Assembly: GCF_012927485.1 (NCBI RefSeq)
Contig: NZ_JABBPC010000009.1
Span: 62,001-126,000, forward strand
From: Polaromonas sp.
GTDB lineage: Bacteria; Pseudomonadota; Gammaproteobacteria; Burkholderiales; Burkholderiaceae_C
DNA length: 64,000 nt
Direction of reading: 5' to 3'
The position numbers and the translations under genes were made by a program. The notes below the pieces were generated by a model. That model was not told where the DNA came from and did no database searches. It saw nothing but the letters and a program-made list of their open reading frames with translations. This document shows positions 9,787-19,425 of this stretch, one piece after another. Within the stretch, counting starts at the first letter, position 1, and each line of letters begins with the position of its first letter.

Positions 9787-10683
9787 ATGATTCACGGAGG
9801 CTTGCCAACCCGCTTTGGGGTCAGCCCCAGTTGCGTCGGTTTGCCAGCAGGCCATTGGCCCACCATTACCGATTTTTTGATTCACCGCTTTCCGGCCATC
9901 ACGCAAGAGGTCTGGCTTGAGCGCATGCAGGCGGGTCTGGTTGCCGATGAATTTGGCGCAGCCGTCACGCCGGAGCGCGCTTACCGCGGCCACATTCGCG
10001 TGTACTACTACCGGGCGATCAGCGAAGAATCGCACCTGCCATTTGAAGCCACCGTGCTGTTTCAGGACGAGCATCTGCTGGTGGCTGACAAACCGCACTT
10101 TTTGCCGGTCACGCCGTCGGGCCACTACCTGCAGGAAACATTGCTGGTACGACTCAAAAACAGCCAGGCGCTAAACCATTTGATACCGATTCACCGTATC
10201 GACCGCGAAACGGCAGGACTGGTACTTTTTTCAATCAATCCTGCCGAGCGCGACGCCTATCAATCCTTGTTCAGGCGGCACGAAGTCACCAAACATTACG
10301 AAGCCATTGCGCCCTGGCGCCCGGACATCGTCTTTCCGATCACGCGAAAAAGCCGGATTGTGCAGGGCGAGCCGTTCTTCCGGCAATGCGAAGCGCCGGG
10401 AGAACCCAACAGCGAAACTTATTTAGAAGTCCTGGAAGTAAGCGGCGACCGGGCGCGTTACGCGTTACGCCCGGTCACCGGAAAAAAGCACCAGTTGCGC
10501 GTGCATATGAATGCGCTCGACCTGCCGATCTTCAATGACCGGATATACCCTCCGATAAGCCCGACGCCGGATGACGACTTTTCCCATCCCCTGCAATTGC
10601 TGGCGAAGTCCCTTGCCTTCACGGATCCAGTGACCGGACAGCCCCGGCACTTTGAAAGCCGCTTCCGCTTATCGTTGGGCTGA
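9787..10683 (+). CDS. RluA-family pseudouridine synthase
   Basis: Converts specific uridines in rRNA or tRNA to pseudouridine. The 298-residue protein has the catalytic block HRIDRETAGLVL (the Asp is the nucleophile) and the C-terminal PVTGKKHQLRVHMNAL block typical of RluA enzymes. An N-terminal extension of about 90 residues precedes the catalytic domain and lacks a clear S4 motif. Target base unknown; it resembles the group annotated simply as RluA-like in Burkholderiales. It starts 47 bp after trmB. Confidence 0.88.
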   Translation: MIHGGLPTRFGVSPSCVGLPAGHWPTITDFLIHRFPAITQEVWLERMQAGLVADEFGAAVTPERAYRGHIRVYYYRAISEESHLPFEATVLFQDEHLLVADKPHFLPVTPSGHYLQETLLVRLKNSQALNHLIPIHRIDRETAGLVLFSINPAERDAYQSLFRRHEVTKHYEAIAPWRPDIVFPITRKSRIVQGEPFFRQCEAPGEPNSETYLEVLEVSGDRARYALRPVTGKKHQLRVHMNALDLPIFNDRIYPPISPTPDDDFSHPLQLLAKSLAFTDPVTGQPRHFESRFRLSLG

Positions 10684-10882
10684 ACGAAGTCCTGTCCAGC
10701 CCAGCCCAGCCCCAAGCGTTCAATGCCCAACCGCGTTTTGTTGCACTTTTGTCCCGCTAATTCGAGGGGACTCCGGCCTCACCGCGATCAAAACTATACA
10801 GTTGCATAAACTGCAAAAGTCAAACTGCTTTACAAATCAGTCTGTCCTCTATTTTTCTATCTCTATCGCAGGTAAATCGATC

Positions 10883-11908
10883 TTGAACACCTCCGTAAAA
10901 ATTCCCGGCCGTCCAATCGCGACGGCGCAGCCCTCGCCGCAGTTCATCAATCTCTACCGAGAATCGTCTGCTGGAGACACCCCCAGCGCCGTGCGGGAGT
11001 TGACGGAAGGACTGCTGGCGACCCCCTCAATCGTGTCGCCCAAATTTTTTTACAACGCGCTGGGCTCCAAACTGTTTGAGGCGATTACGGGTCTGCGCGA
11101 GTACTACCCCACCCGAACCGAGGCCAGTATTTTTGCGGCTTTTTATCCGCAAATCGCTGCAACGCTGGTAGAAAACGGCATCCAAAAGCCGTGCCTGATT
11201 GACCTGGGCGCGGGCAATTGCGCCAAGGCGATGACGCTGATTCCCCACCTGCAACCGCGCCAGTATGTGCCCGTCGATATCTCGGTGGACTTTTTGAGGG
11301 ACGCAGCCGACCAAGTGCAAAAGAGTTTTCCTGCGCTCGAAATCGTCGGCTTGGGTATGGACTTTTCAGCGGGACTGACCTTGCCAGACGAGGTTCAAAG
11401 CCATGACCGGGTGTTTTTCTATCCGGGTTCAAGCCTTGGCAACTTTCAGCCTCCCCAAGCTTTACAGTTTTTGCAGCACATGGCTGACTCGTCGCAAGGC
11501 AAGGCGCGCGGCCTGCTGCTAGGCATTGATCTGGTGAAGGACGTCAGCACGCTGGAAGCTGCTTACGACGATGCATTGGGCGTCACAGCGGCGTTCAACA
11601 AGAACTTGCTGCTTAACGTCAATGAGCTGCTGGATGCGAACTTTGAGGTTCACCAGTGGCGTCATGTGGCGTTGTTCAACACCGTGCAGTCACGCATTGA
11701 AATGCATCTGGAGGCGACGCAGGACCTCACTGTGAACTGGCCAGGCCACGTGCGCCAGTTCAAGGCGGGCGAGCGCATCCACACCGAAAGCTCTTACAAA
11801 TACACGCTGGAGACCATGACGGCCTTGCTGCGGCAGGCCGGCTTCAGGGACGTCAAACACTGGAGTGATCCAGCGCACTGGTTTGCCGTTTTCTGGGCCG
11901 CTGTTTAA
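10883..11908 (+). CDS. egtD: L-histidine N(alpha)-methyltransferase EgtD
   Basis: EgtD makes hercynine (trimethylhistidine) with three SAM, the first step of ergothioneine synthesis. The frame is open from 10652, but the first 77 codons look non-coding. TTG 10883, with AGGT nine bases upstream, gives a 341-residue protein of normal family length. Motifs: FFYNALGSKLFEAI and LREYYPTRTE near residues 55-80, SAM loop IDLGAGN at 106-112, and a VFFYPGSSLGNF block. The C-terminus has the TESSYKYT segment typical of EgtD. It should work with EgtB encoded at 2832-4160. Confidence 0.92.
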   Translation: MNTSVKIPGRPIATAQPSPQFINLYRESSAGDTPSAVRELTEGLLATPSIVSPKFFYNALGSKLFEAITGLREYYPTRTEASIFAAFYPQIAATLVENGIQKPCLIDLGAGNCAKAMTLIPHLQPRQYVPVDISVDFLRDAADQVQKSFPALEIVGLGMDFSAGLTLPDEVQSHDRVFFYPGSSLGNFQPPQALQFLQHMADSSQGKARGLLLGIDLVKDVSTLEAAYDDALGVTAAFNKNLLLNVNELLDANFEVHQWRHVALFNTVQSRIEMHLEATQDLTVNWPGHVRQFKAGERIHTESSYKYTLETMTALLRQAGFRDVKHWSDPAHWFAVFWAAV

Positions 11909-11985
11909 GGCACCGCAAAGGCGGTTAGTCAAGCACACTGCTGACGACAGAAAAGCCCGGCACTACAACAGCGCGCCCCAAACGC

Positions 11986-13935
11986 TCATTCATCTTGCCC
12001 TGAAGTGGAGGCCGCCAACCGGGCCTTGAGGAAACCGCCGGTGCCATAGCGCGTCACGCGGCTGTAATAGCGCTCGGTCAGGCGTCCGACCATGGCCGAG
12101 TACTCGTCGATCAGCTGCGGCAGCACGCTGCAGCTGTCGTAATTGACCACCACCGCGACCCGTTCGCCGAGCGGCTCGAGAAGGGCTGTCAGGTGCTGTT
12201 GGATCTCCGCAATGTCGGAGGAACGATCCACCACCAGCCCCTCGAAATTGATGAACAGCAGCCCATGCTTGCGATCGAGTTCGAAACGTTGCGCCAGCGG
12301 CGTGGCCAGCAGACGCTCGCGCAGGCCGATGGTCTCACTGGCAAATAAGGCGGCGTCCATCAGCCGGAGCTGTGGGCTGATCAACGGCATAAAGTCCATC
12401 TGCGCCAGTACATCGCGCTCGAGGTTGATGCCCGGCGCAATTTCGATCAATTCCAGACTGCCCTGCTCGCCTTGTGGCCGCAACTGAAACACGCAGCGCT
12501 CGGTGATGTACAACACACGCTGACCACGTTTACAGGCTTCGCGACCGCTGAAAGTACGGTGCTCCACGGCCTTCACAAATTTACGGGTAGTGCCCTCACG
12601 GTGAATCTGCAGACGCCCGTCTTGCAGCCGTGCATCAAGATCCCCCGCTGTAAAGGTTCCGACGAACAACACTGATTTGGCGTTTTGGCTGATGTTGATG
12701 AAACCGCCCGCACCGGCCAGACGGGGGCCGAAGCGGCTGACATTGAGGTTTCCCTCGGCGTCAGCCTGGGCCAGACCCAGCACGGCCAAATCCAGCCCGC
12801 CACCGTCGTAGAAGTCGAACTGGCTAGGCTGGTCAATCACCGCCTGGGCATTGACGGCCGCTCCAAAACTCATGCCGCTGGCCGGAATGCCCCCGATCAC
12901 GCCAGGCTCCGCTGTCAGCGTGAGCAGATCGATAATCTGCTCCTCCGCGGCTACGCTGGCCACGCCTTCGGGCATGCCGATGCCCAGATTGATGACACTG
13001 TTGGCGCGCAACTCCATCGCCGCACGCCGGGCAATCACCTTGCGTTCGCTCAAACCGATGACCGGCAGCGAATCGATTGGCACCCGTATCTCACCCGAAT
13101 AAGCGGGGTTGTACTGCTCCGAAAAGGTTTGCATGTGGTGGGCCGGTTCAGTGGCGACCACCACTGCATCGACCAGTACACCAGGCACCTTGACCAGACG
13201 CGGATGCAAAGTGCCACGCTCGGCGATGCGTTCGACTTGAGCGATGACGATGCCGCCAGAATTTCGCGCGGCCATGGCGATTGCCAGCGCCTCAAGCGTC
13301 AAAGCCTCGCGTTCCATGCTCAGGTTGCCGTCGGGATCTGCAGTAGTGGCTCGAATGATGCCGACCGACACTGGAAAGGCTTTGTAAAACAGGTATTCGC
13401 GGCCGTCGATCTCCATCAGGCGAACCAAATCCTCGGTGGTGCGAGCGTTGATCTTGCCGCCGCCCCAACGGGGATCGACAAACGTATCCAAGCCAACGTG
13501 TGTCAGCGTGCCAGGCTTCCCTGCCGCGATATCCCGAAACAGGTGAGTGATCACGCCCTGTGGCAAGTTATAGGCCTCGATCTGATTCTCCACAGCGAGT
13601 TTCTGCAGCGTCGGCACCAGCCCCCAGTGCCCGCCCACCACGCGTTTGACCATGCCCGGATGCCCTAGATGGTTGAGGCCGCGTGTGGCGCCATCGCCCT
13701 GTCCGGCCGCGTAGACCAGGGTCAGGTTGCGCGGCGCACCGGTACCGGTTTCGGCCAGCGTATCCAGAAAGCGCTGCTCGAGCGCCACCGCAATCGTCTC
13801 GGCAAAACCGATGCCCACAAAGCCCCCGGTGGCCACGGTGTCACCGTCGTGAATCAATCGAATGGCGTCGGCGGCACTCACCACCTTGTTGCGCTGCGCG
13901 CCGTGTTGGGTCGAATCGGTGAATTGGGTATGCAT
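11986..13935 (-). CDS. acyl-CoA:acetate/propionate CoA-transferase, long form
   Basis: Class I CoA-transferase resembling propionate CoA-transferase and E. coli YdiF: it moves CoA between acyl-CoAs and free acids through a glutamyl-CoA intermediate. ATG 13935 has AGAGG upstream and is preferred over TTG 13983. The product is 649 aa. The N-terminal half is the alpha-type domain ([16 protein letters not shown]). The beta-type domain contains [11 protein letters not shown], with E323 as the likely nucleophile. Characterised PCT/YdiF proteins are about 525 aa, so a C-terminal extension of roughly 120 residues (from about [10 protein letters not shown]) is an added part of unknown role. It is convergent with egtD and downstream of the ETF-QO gene, consistent with acyl-CoA use. 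Confidence 0.88.
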   Translation of the reverse strand: MHTQFTDSTQHGAQRNKVVSAADAIRLIHDGDTVATGGFVGIGFAETIAVALEQRFLDTLAETGTGAPRNLTLVYAAGQGDGATRGLNHLGHPGMVKRVVGGHWGLVPTLQKLAVENQIEAYNLPQGVITHLFRDIAAGKPGTLTHVGLDTFVDPRWGGGKINARTTEDLVRLMEIDGREYLFYKAFPVSVGIIRATTADPDGNLSMEREALTLEALAIAMAARNSGGIVIAQVERIAERGTLHPRLVKVPGVLVDAVVVATEPAHHMQTFSEQYNPAYSGEIRVPIDSLPVIGLSERKVIARRAAMELRANSVINLGIGMPEGVASVAAEEQIIDLLTLTAEPGVIGGIPASGMSFGAAVNAQAVIDQPSQFDFYDGGGLDLAVLGLAQADAEGNLNVSRFGPRLAGAGGFINISQNAKSVLFVGTFTAGDLDARLQDGRLQIHREGTTRKFVKAVEHRTFSGREACKRGQRVLYITERCVFQLRPQGEQGSLELIEIAPGINLERDVLAQMDFMPLISPQLRLMDAALFASETIGLRERLLATPLAQRFELDRKHGLLFINFEGLVVDRSSDIAEIQQHLTALLEPLGERVAVVVNYDSCSVLPQLIDEYSAMVGRLTERYYSRVTRYGTGGFLKARLAASTSGQDE

Positions 13936-14116
13936 GTGGGCCTCTGCAGCTGCGGATCGAAGACTTCCATCATCCGCCGACAAGCTGACTTTTGTTACCG
14001 GGGAAACCTGCTCCCCCTTTTTCAGGGGCGGGCGTTCACTTATCCTCTCAGTTCAACGACTTGATTAGAACCCCGGCCTGAGCGCCCCTTCTGGTCCACG
14101 GCGCTGGGACATCAAC

Positions 14117-14362
14117 TTAAACGCGATCGATGAACAGCCCCATGCAGAGGACTGTTCCGACAACATACAACAACCAAGTCTGTGAGATGGCGTAGGGGTA
14201 AAACATCAACGCTACGCCAAGCCATTTGACAAGGTTGCGCCCGGCTCGCTTGCCGTATCGATACGCCGCAAAGCCAATGATGCCAAACAGCAGGGCGCCA
14301 AATAGATAGGCCGGACTGGGCAGCGTCAGTCCGAGCAACTGCAGGGCTGACGATTTATTCAC
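14117..14362 (-). CDS. small conserved-type membrane protein, 81 aa
   Basis: Starts at ATG 14362, 27 bp after the ETF-QO stop and in the same direction, so probably in its operon. It has two or three hydrophobic segments (about residues 18-35, 46-58 and 62-77) separated by a basic stretch YRYGKRAGRN, which would face the cytoplasm. No catalytic motif and no named function that I recognise. Confidence 0.65.
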   Translation of the reverse strand: MNKSSALQLLGLTLPSPAYLFGALLFGIIGFAAYRYGKRAGRNLVKWLGVALMFYPYAISQTWLLYVVGTVLCMGLFIDRV

Positions 14363-14389
14363 GCCTGTTCAGCAACTTGCTTAACCGAT

Positions 14390-16075
14390 CTACATCCCGC
14401 TGTAATTCGGTCCACCACCGCCCTCCGGGGCAACCCACACGATATTTTGGGTAGGATCTTTGATGTCGCAGGTTTTGCAGTGCACGCAGTTCTGCGCATT
14501 GATCTGCAGGCGATCGGTGTTGTCGGGGTTCTTGACATACTCATACACACCGGCCGGGCAGTAAAGGCTTTCGGGGCCCGCATACTTGGCGAGATTGACG
14601 TTCACCGGAACGCTGGCGTCCTTCAGCGTGAGGTGCGCGGGCTGATTTTCTTCGTGGTTGGTGTTGGATACAAACACGGAACTCAAACGATCAAAGGTGA
14701 TCTTGTTGTCCGGCTTGGGGTAGACGATGGGCGTGCATTGCGACGCAAGTTTCAGCATCGCATAATCGGGCTTCGTGCGATGAATGGTCCAAGGCGGACT
14801 CTTAATGCCAAACTTGGGCAGCAGCCAATGCTCGACGCCCGTCATGAGTGTGCCCATGTACAAGCCCTTTTTGAACCAAGCCTTGAAGTTGCGCGACTGG
14901 TCCAGTTCTTGGGCCAGCCAGCTTTTGGCATAGGCCTCGGGGTAGGCGGTGAGTTCGTCGTGCTGGCGGCCGGCGGTCACCGCAGCGTAGGCTGCATCTG
15001 CAGCGAGCATGCCGGACTTGATGGCTGCGTGGCTACCCTTTATACGGGCGGCGTTCAGGTAACCCGCTTCACAGCCGATAAGCGCCCCACCAGGAAACAC
15101 GGTTTTTGGCAAACTCAATGCGCCACCGGCCGTGAGAGCCCGCGCACCGTAGCTGATGCGCTTGCCGCCCTCCAGATACGCCTTGATGCTGGGGTGGGTC
15201 TTCCAGCGCTGCATTTCTTCAAACGGGCTGAGGTAGGGGTTGCTGTAGTCCAGTCCGGTCACGAAACCCAACGTGACTTTGTTGTCTTCCAGGTGGTACA
15301 TAAAGCCGCCACCGTAGGTTTGGCGGTCCATGGGCCATCCGGCCGTGTGGACCACCAAGCCCGGTTTATGCTTGGCCGGGTCAATTTCCCACAGCTCTTT
15401 CACACCCAGGGCATAAGCCTGCGGGTCCTTGCCTTCGTCGAGCTTAAAGCGATCAATCAACTGACGGCCCAACTGACCGCGCGCGCCTTCGGCGAACACG
15501 GTGTATTTTCCATGCAGCTCCATGCCCAGTTGGAAATGGTCGGTTGGCTCGCCGTCTTTGCCAATACCGAGGTTGCCGGTGGCCACCCCCTTGACCGACC
15601 CGTTGTCGTTGTACAGCACTTCCGCGGCTGCAAAGCCCGGAAAAATTTCCACCCCGAGGTTTTCGGCCTGTTGCGCCAGCCAGCGCACCAGGTTACCCAA
15701 ACTGATAACGTAGTTACCGTCGTTATGAAAGCAGTCGGGCACTAGAAAGGCGGGCGTTTTGACCGTCCCTGTTTCGCTGAGGAACAAGACTTCGTCACTG
15801 GTAACCGGCTGATTAAGCGGGGCACCAAGCGCTTTCCAGTCGGGAATCAGTTCTGTCAGAGCGCCAGGGTCCATCACTGCGCCCGAAAGAATGTGCGCTC
15901 CAGGCTCAGAGCCTTTTTCCAGCACGACCACAGAAACGTCCTTGCCGTTCTCAGCCGCCAATTGCTTGAGGCGAATCGCCGTGGCAAGACCACCGGGGCC
16001 ACCGCCCACCACCACAACGTCATATTCCATTGTTTCGCGGGGACCAAACTGGGTCAGAATTTCTTGGGTGTTCAT
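14390..16075 (-). CDS. electron transfer flavoprotein-ubiquinone oxidoreductase
   Basis: ETF-QO passes electrons from acyl-CoA dehydrogenases, via ETF, to the ubiquinone pool at the inner membrane. The 561 residues include the FAD loop GGGPGG at 24-29, a QAYALGVKELWEI segment typical of ETF-QO, and a C-terminal ferredoxin-like [4Fe-4S] site whose cysteines lie in YCPAG, NCVHC and KTCDIKDP. Full length. The small membrane protein follows and the gene is divergent from an SDR gene. The neighbourhood (CoA-transferase, SDR, thioesterase) suggests fatty-acid or branched acyl-CoA breakdown. Confidence 0.96.
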   Translation of the reverse strand: MNTQEILTQFGPRETMEYDVVVVGGGPGGLATAIRLKQLAAENGKDVSVVVLEKGSEPGAHILSGAVMDPGALTELIPDWKALGAPLNQPVTSDEVLFLSETGTVKTPAFLVPDCFHNDGNYVISLGNLVRWLAQQAENLGVEIFPGFAAAEVLYNDNGSVKGVATGNLGIGKDGEPTDHFQLGMELHGKYTVFAEGARGQLGRQLIDRFKLDEGKDPQAYALGVKELWEIDPAKHKPGLVVHTAGWPMDRQTYGGGFMYHLEDNKVTLGFVTGLDYSNPYLSPFEEMQRWKTHPSIKAYLEGGKRISYGARALTAGGALSLPKTVFPGGALIGCEAGYLNAARIKGSHAAIKSGMLAADAAYAAVTAGRQHDELTAYPEAYAKSWLAQELDQSRNFKAWFKKGLYMGTLMTGVEHWLLPKFGIKSPPWTIHRTKPDYAMLKLASQCTPIVYPKPDNKITFDRLSSVFVSNTNHEENQPAHLTLKDASVPVNVNLAKYAGPESLYCPAGVYEYVKNPDNTDRLQINAQNCVHCKTCDIKDPTQNIVWVAPEGGGGPNYSGM

Positions 16076-16196
16076 TGAGGGCTCGCTGATAATGAAGTTC
16101 AGGAATGTTATCTGTCTCGCGGCTGATTCTATGTCGCGAATGCATAGCCCCGGACGGGGGTTCCCTTTTGTATATTTATAGTCAGAGGAGTCTTAA

Positions 16197-16979
16197 ATGG
16201 CCTACAGCATTGATCTTTCGGGGCGGGTCGCCCTGGTAACTGGGGCTTCCGGCGGCCTGGGTGCGCAGTTTGCAAAAACTCTCAGTCGTGCAGGTGCCGC
16301 CGTGGTGCTGGCAAGCCGCAGAATTGACAAGTTAAAAGAATTGCGCGCACAGATTGAAGCCGACGGGGGCGCCGCGCATGTTGTGCAGCTTGACGTGACG
16401 GATCATGCCAGCATCAAGGCTGGCGTCGCCCATGCCGAAACCGAGGTGGGACCGATCGATATTCTGGTCAACAATTCCGGTGTGAGCACGACGCAGCGGC
16501 TCCAGGATGTGACGGAAGAGGACTACGACTTCATTTTCAACACCAATGTAAAAGGTTCATTCTTTGTTGCTCAGGAAGTAGCCAAGCGCATGCTGGCTCG
16601 TGCCAAGGGGGCGGCGCCGGGCGCTTACGCGGGGGGCCGCATCATCAACATCGCATCGATGGCGGGCCTGCGCGTGTTGCCGCAAATTGGCGTCTACTGC
16701 ATGAGCAAAGCCGCTGTGGTGCAAATGACCCGAGCCATGGCGCTGGAGTGGGGAAAATTCGGCATCAACGTCAATGCGATTTGTCCTGGCTACATAGACA
16801 CCGAGATCAACCACCACCATTGGGAGACGGACCAAGGCAAAAAACTGGTTCAAATGTTGCCGCGCAAGCGCGTTGGCAAGCCTGAAGACCTGGACGCGTT
16901 GATGGTCATGCTGGCCAGCGGAGAAAGTCATTTCGTCAACGGTGCCGTCATTGCGGCCGATGATGGCTTTGGCGCCTGA
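16197..16979 (+). CDS. SDR family NAD(P)-dependent oxidoreductase
   Basis: A classical short-chain dehydrogenase of 260 aa. Cofactor loop TGASGGLG at about residues 15-22, NNSG motif, and active-site YCMSK with the catalytic Ser upstream (NIASMAG). GAGGAG precedes the ATG. Many close family members are annotated as acetoacetyl-CoA or 3-hydroxyacyl-CoA reductases, but substrate cannot be read from the sequence. A thioesterase gene follows after 53 bp. Confidence 0.9.
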   Translation: MAYSIDLSGRVALVTGASGGLGAQFAKTLSRAGAAVVLASRRIDKLKELRAQIEADGGAAHVVQLDVTDHASIKAGVAHAETEVGPIDILVNNSGVSTTQRLQDVTEEDYDFIFNTNVKGSFFVAQEVAKRMLARAKGAAPGAYAGGRIINIASMAGLRVLPQIGVYCMSKAAVVQMTRAMALEWGKFGINVNAICPGYIDTEINHHHWETDQGKKLVQMLPRKRVGKPEDLDALMVMLASGESHFVNGAVIAADDGFGA

Positions 16980-17032
16980 GTGGTATCCCCGCCAGGAAAG
17001 CCATCGGCCACCTCCTTACCAGCCCTTGAATC

Positions 17033-17455
17033 ATGAAAATTGAAATTCCCGAAAATAAAAAGCTGGTCTATGAGATGCGCATTCCGATCCGCTGGGGCGA
17101 CATGGATGCGATGGGCCACCTTAACAACGGCAGCTACTTCCGCTATCTCGAAATCGTCCGCATTGATTGGATGTCCTCCATCGGCTGCAAGCCAGATCCG
17201 CAAGGCGAAGGGCCGGTGATCGTCAATGCCTTCTGCAATTTCTACAAACAGATCGAGTACCCCGGTGACGTACTGACCCGGATGTATGTGAGCGACCCGG
17301 GCCGCACCACCTTTGAAACCTGGGGCACCATGGAACGGCTGGACCAGCCCGGCGTGATTTGCGCAGCGGGCGGTGCCACCACGATCTGGGTTGACTTTCC
17401 GGCGCAAAAAGCCAAGACCTTGCCGGACTGGGTGCGCCAGGTGGTCGCGGGCTGA
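17033..17455 (+). CDS. hot-dog fold acyl-CoA thioesterase (4HBT/YbgC-like)
   Basis: A 140-residue single hot-dog domain. The signature RWGDMDAMGHLNNGSYFRY contains the catalytic Asp of the 4-hydroxybenzoyl-CoA thioesterase group. Such enzymes release free acids from CoA thioesters. It is downstream of the SDR gene and 136 bp upstream of the type III polyketide synthase, so it could serve either acyl-CoA breakdown or supply/release for the PKS. The link to the PKS is only positional. Confidence 0.88.
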   Translation: MKIEIPENKKLVYEMRIPIRWGDMDAMGHLNNGSYFRYLEIVRIDWMSSIGCKPDPQGEGPVIVNAFCNFYKQIEYPGDVLTRMYVSDPGRTTFETWGTMERLDQPGVICAAGGATTIWVDFPAQKAKTLPDWVRQVVAG

Positions 17456-17591
17456 GTTCAATGGGAAGGGGCAGGAAGCTGCTCGTAACGTTGCGGCACT
17501 GTCCTACGCGTGAAGCACTGAATGGGCGCCCCCTTGGAAACTGAAAAGTCGTATTCTGCGGAGCTGTCTGTCAACAAGGCTCGCTCCCCCA

Positions 17592-18650
17592 ATGTTTTTC
17601 CTCGGAATTGGCACCGCCACTCCCCCTGCACGCTACACGAAAGCCGAATGTCTGGAGGCGTTTCAGAATTCCAGCTGGTATGCGCGGCTTGATGCGCGCT
17701 CGCATTTCGTCGCTCGAACCGTTTTGCAGCGTGACAACGGCATTGAAGCGCGCCGGCTTGCTATTGATTCGCTGGACGACGTTTTTTGCATTGACCCCGA
17801 TACCCTTTCCAGACGCTTTCTCAATCACGCGCCGGTGCTGGCAGCCAAGGCGGCCGAACGCGCGCTGGTCCATGCCGGGCTCGCCGCGCATGAAATTGAC
17901 GCGGTGGTCATCAGCACCTGCACCGGTTATGTGTGTCCAGGCCTGTCTGGCCACGTGGTCGAACGCCTTGGTCTGCGCGCCGATGTCCAGGCTTTCGATC
18001 TCGTGGGCCAAGGCTGCGCCGCCGCGTTGCCCAACCTGCAGCTCGGACGATCCCTGCTCACATCAGGGGCCTGCGAGCATGTTCTGTCGGTCTGCGTCGA
18101 GGTGAGCAGTGCCGCGATGTACCTCGACAACGATCCGGGGGTGCTGATCAGCGCCTGCCTTTTCGGAGACGGTGCCGGTGCGGCAGTTTTGTCGTGCAAG
18201 GCGGGCAAGACCAATCGGCGGATAGAGTGGAAAGACAGCACCTCTCTGATCGAGCCGGCGCACCGCGACGCTTTGAAGTTCGAGCAGCGCGCCGGTATGC
18301 TGCGCAACGTCCTGACACGGGAGGTGCCGGCGCTGGCGGCCGACTATGCGCAGCGCGTGCTCGAAACGGTTCTGCAACGCGCTGGCCTGACCCGCACCGA
18401 CATAAGCGCCTGGATCATGCACGCGGGCGGACGCGACGTGTTGCTTGCGCTGCAGCGCCGCTTCGACCTGCAGCCCGACGACTTGCGCTACAGCGCGGCC
18501 ATGCTGCGTGAGTACGGCAATCTCTCCAGTGCATTCGTCTACTTTGTACTCCAGGCCGCCCTCGCAGAGGATGCACCGGGCGGCTGGTGGTGGCTGTCGG
18601 CGTTCGGCGCTGGCTTCAGCTGCCACGGCGCCTTGCTTGAGGTGCAATGA
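17592..18650 (+). CDS. type III polyketide synthase (chalcone/stilbene synthase family)
   Basis: Homodimeric, CoA-dependent iterative synthase that condenses a starter acyl-CoA with malonyl-CoA units and cyclises the product into a pyrone or (alkyl)resorcinol/phloroglucinol. 352 aa. The Cys-His-Asn triad is visible: C142 in VGQGCAAALPN, H277 in IMHAGGRDVL and N310 in YGNLSSAFV. The family block GFSCHGALLEV closes the protein. Starter and product cannot be told from the sequence. It is followed after 19 bp by a methyltransferase and then a flavoprotein, so the product is probably methylated and oxidised. The promoter should lie in the 136 bp before it. Confidence 0.93.
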   Translation: MFFLGIGTATPPARYTKAECLEAFQNSSWYARLDARSHFVARTVLQRDNGIEARRLAIDSLDDVFCIDPDTLSRRFLNHAPVLAAKAAERALVHAGLAAHEIDAVVISTCTGYVCPGLSGHVVERLGLRADVQAFDLVGQGCAAALPNLQLGRSLLTSGACEHVLSVCVEVSSAAMYLDNDPGVLISACLFGDGAGAAVLSCKAGKTNRRIEWKDSTSLIEPAHRDALKFEQRAGMLRNVLTREVPALAADYAQRVLETVLQRAGLTRTDISAWIMHAGGRDVLLALQRRFDLQPDDLRYSAAMLREYGNLSSAFVYFVLQAALAEDAPGGWWWLSAFGAGFSCHGALLEVQ

Positions 18651-18669
18651 TGAGCAGGGTTTTGGCGCG

Positions 18670-19425
18670 ATGATGCCTCGGGTTGTTGCCGCTGAGACGC
18701 TGGACGGTCTGGCAGAAAACGATCCGGCCGCAATGCGGTCGCGCCGCGACCTTCAGCGCGTTCACCGCATGATGGGAACGCGCGCTATGGTGACGCAGGC
18801 GCTGCGTCGAATGTCAACGGCCCGCACCACCCATTCGCCGCTCCGGATATTGGAACTCGGTGCCGGGGATGGCAGCCTGATGCTCGGCGTTGCGCGCGCA
18901 CTCAAGGGCGCGTGCCCGAGGGTCGAGTTGATGCTGCTTGATCGCCAGGCACTGGTCGGCTGCGCCACCGTCGCTCACTATGCCGATCTGGGCTGGACTG
19001 CCGTTTCACAGGTGATGGACGTGTTTGTGTGGGCAGCAAGCGATGAGGCGCCGCAGCCTGGACGCAGTGCCTCTGCATGTTGGGACGTCATTGTGTCGAA
19101 TCTTTTCCTGCACCATTTTGAGAACCCACCGCTGGCGTCGCTGCTGGTTGCGATTGAGTCGCGCACGGAGCATTTCTTCGCCTGCGAGCCGCGGCGCGCC
19201 CCGCTGGCGTTGGTGGGCAGCCACTTGATCGGTGCGATCGGCGCCAATTCGGTGACGCGCCAAGATGCGGTGCTAAGCGTCCATGCGGGGTTTCGGGATC
19301 AGGAAATCAGTGCGCTGTGGCCGGCGCGTAAGGCGGCCTGGACGCTGAACGAATATTCGGCCGGCCTGTTCAGCCATTGTTTTCGGGCCGAACGAATCGA
19401 AATTGACGGGGCTACCCCACCATGA
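18670..19425 (+). CDS. class I SAM-dependent methyltransferase of the type III PKS operon
   Basis: ATG 18670 (or the adjacent ATG 18673) starts a 251-residue protein; the frame is open upstream but that part overlaps the PKS gene. SAM motif I LELGAGDGS lies at residues 61-69, an acidic LMLLDRQ strand end follows, and VIVSNLFLHHF is a typical motif IV/V region. Similar enzymes methylate hydroxyl groups or carbons of polyketide phenols and quinones. Its TGA overlaps the next gene's ATG (ATGA), so the two are probably translated together. Confidence 0.87.
   Translation: MMPRVVAAETLDGLAENDPAAMRSRRDLQRVHRMMGTRAMVTQALRRMSTARTTHSPLRILELGAGDGSLMLGVARALKGACPRVELMLLDRQALVGCATVAHYADLGWTAVSQVMDVFVWAASDEAPQPGRSASACWDVIVSNLFLHHFENPPLASLLVAIESRTEHFFACEPRRAPLALVGSHLIGAIGANSVTRQDAVLSVHAGFRDQEISALWPARKAAWTLNEYSAGLFSHCFRAERIEIDGATPP

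Noticed and set aside
10652..10882. 77-codon extension before egtD
   Set aside because: Composition is unlike the protein and the family begins near residue 1 of the TTG 10883 start.
14447..15745. 432-codon open frame opposite the ETF-QO gene
   Set aside because: Antisense shadow of a well-recognised gene in GC-rich DNA; no domain of its own.
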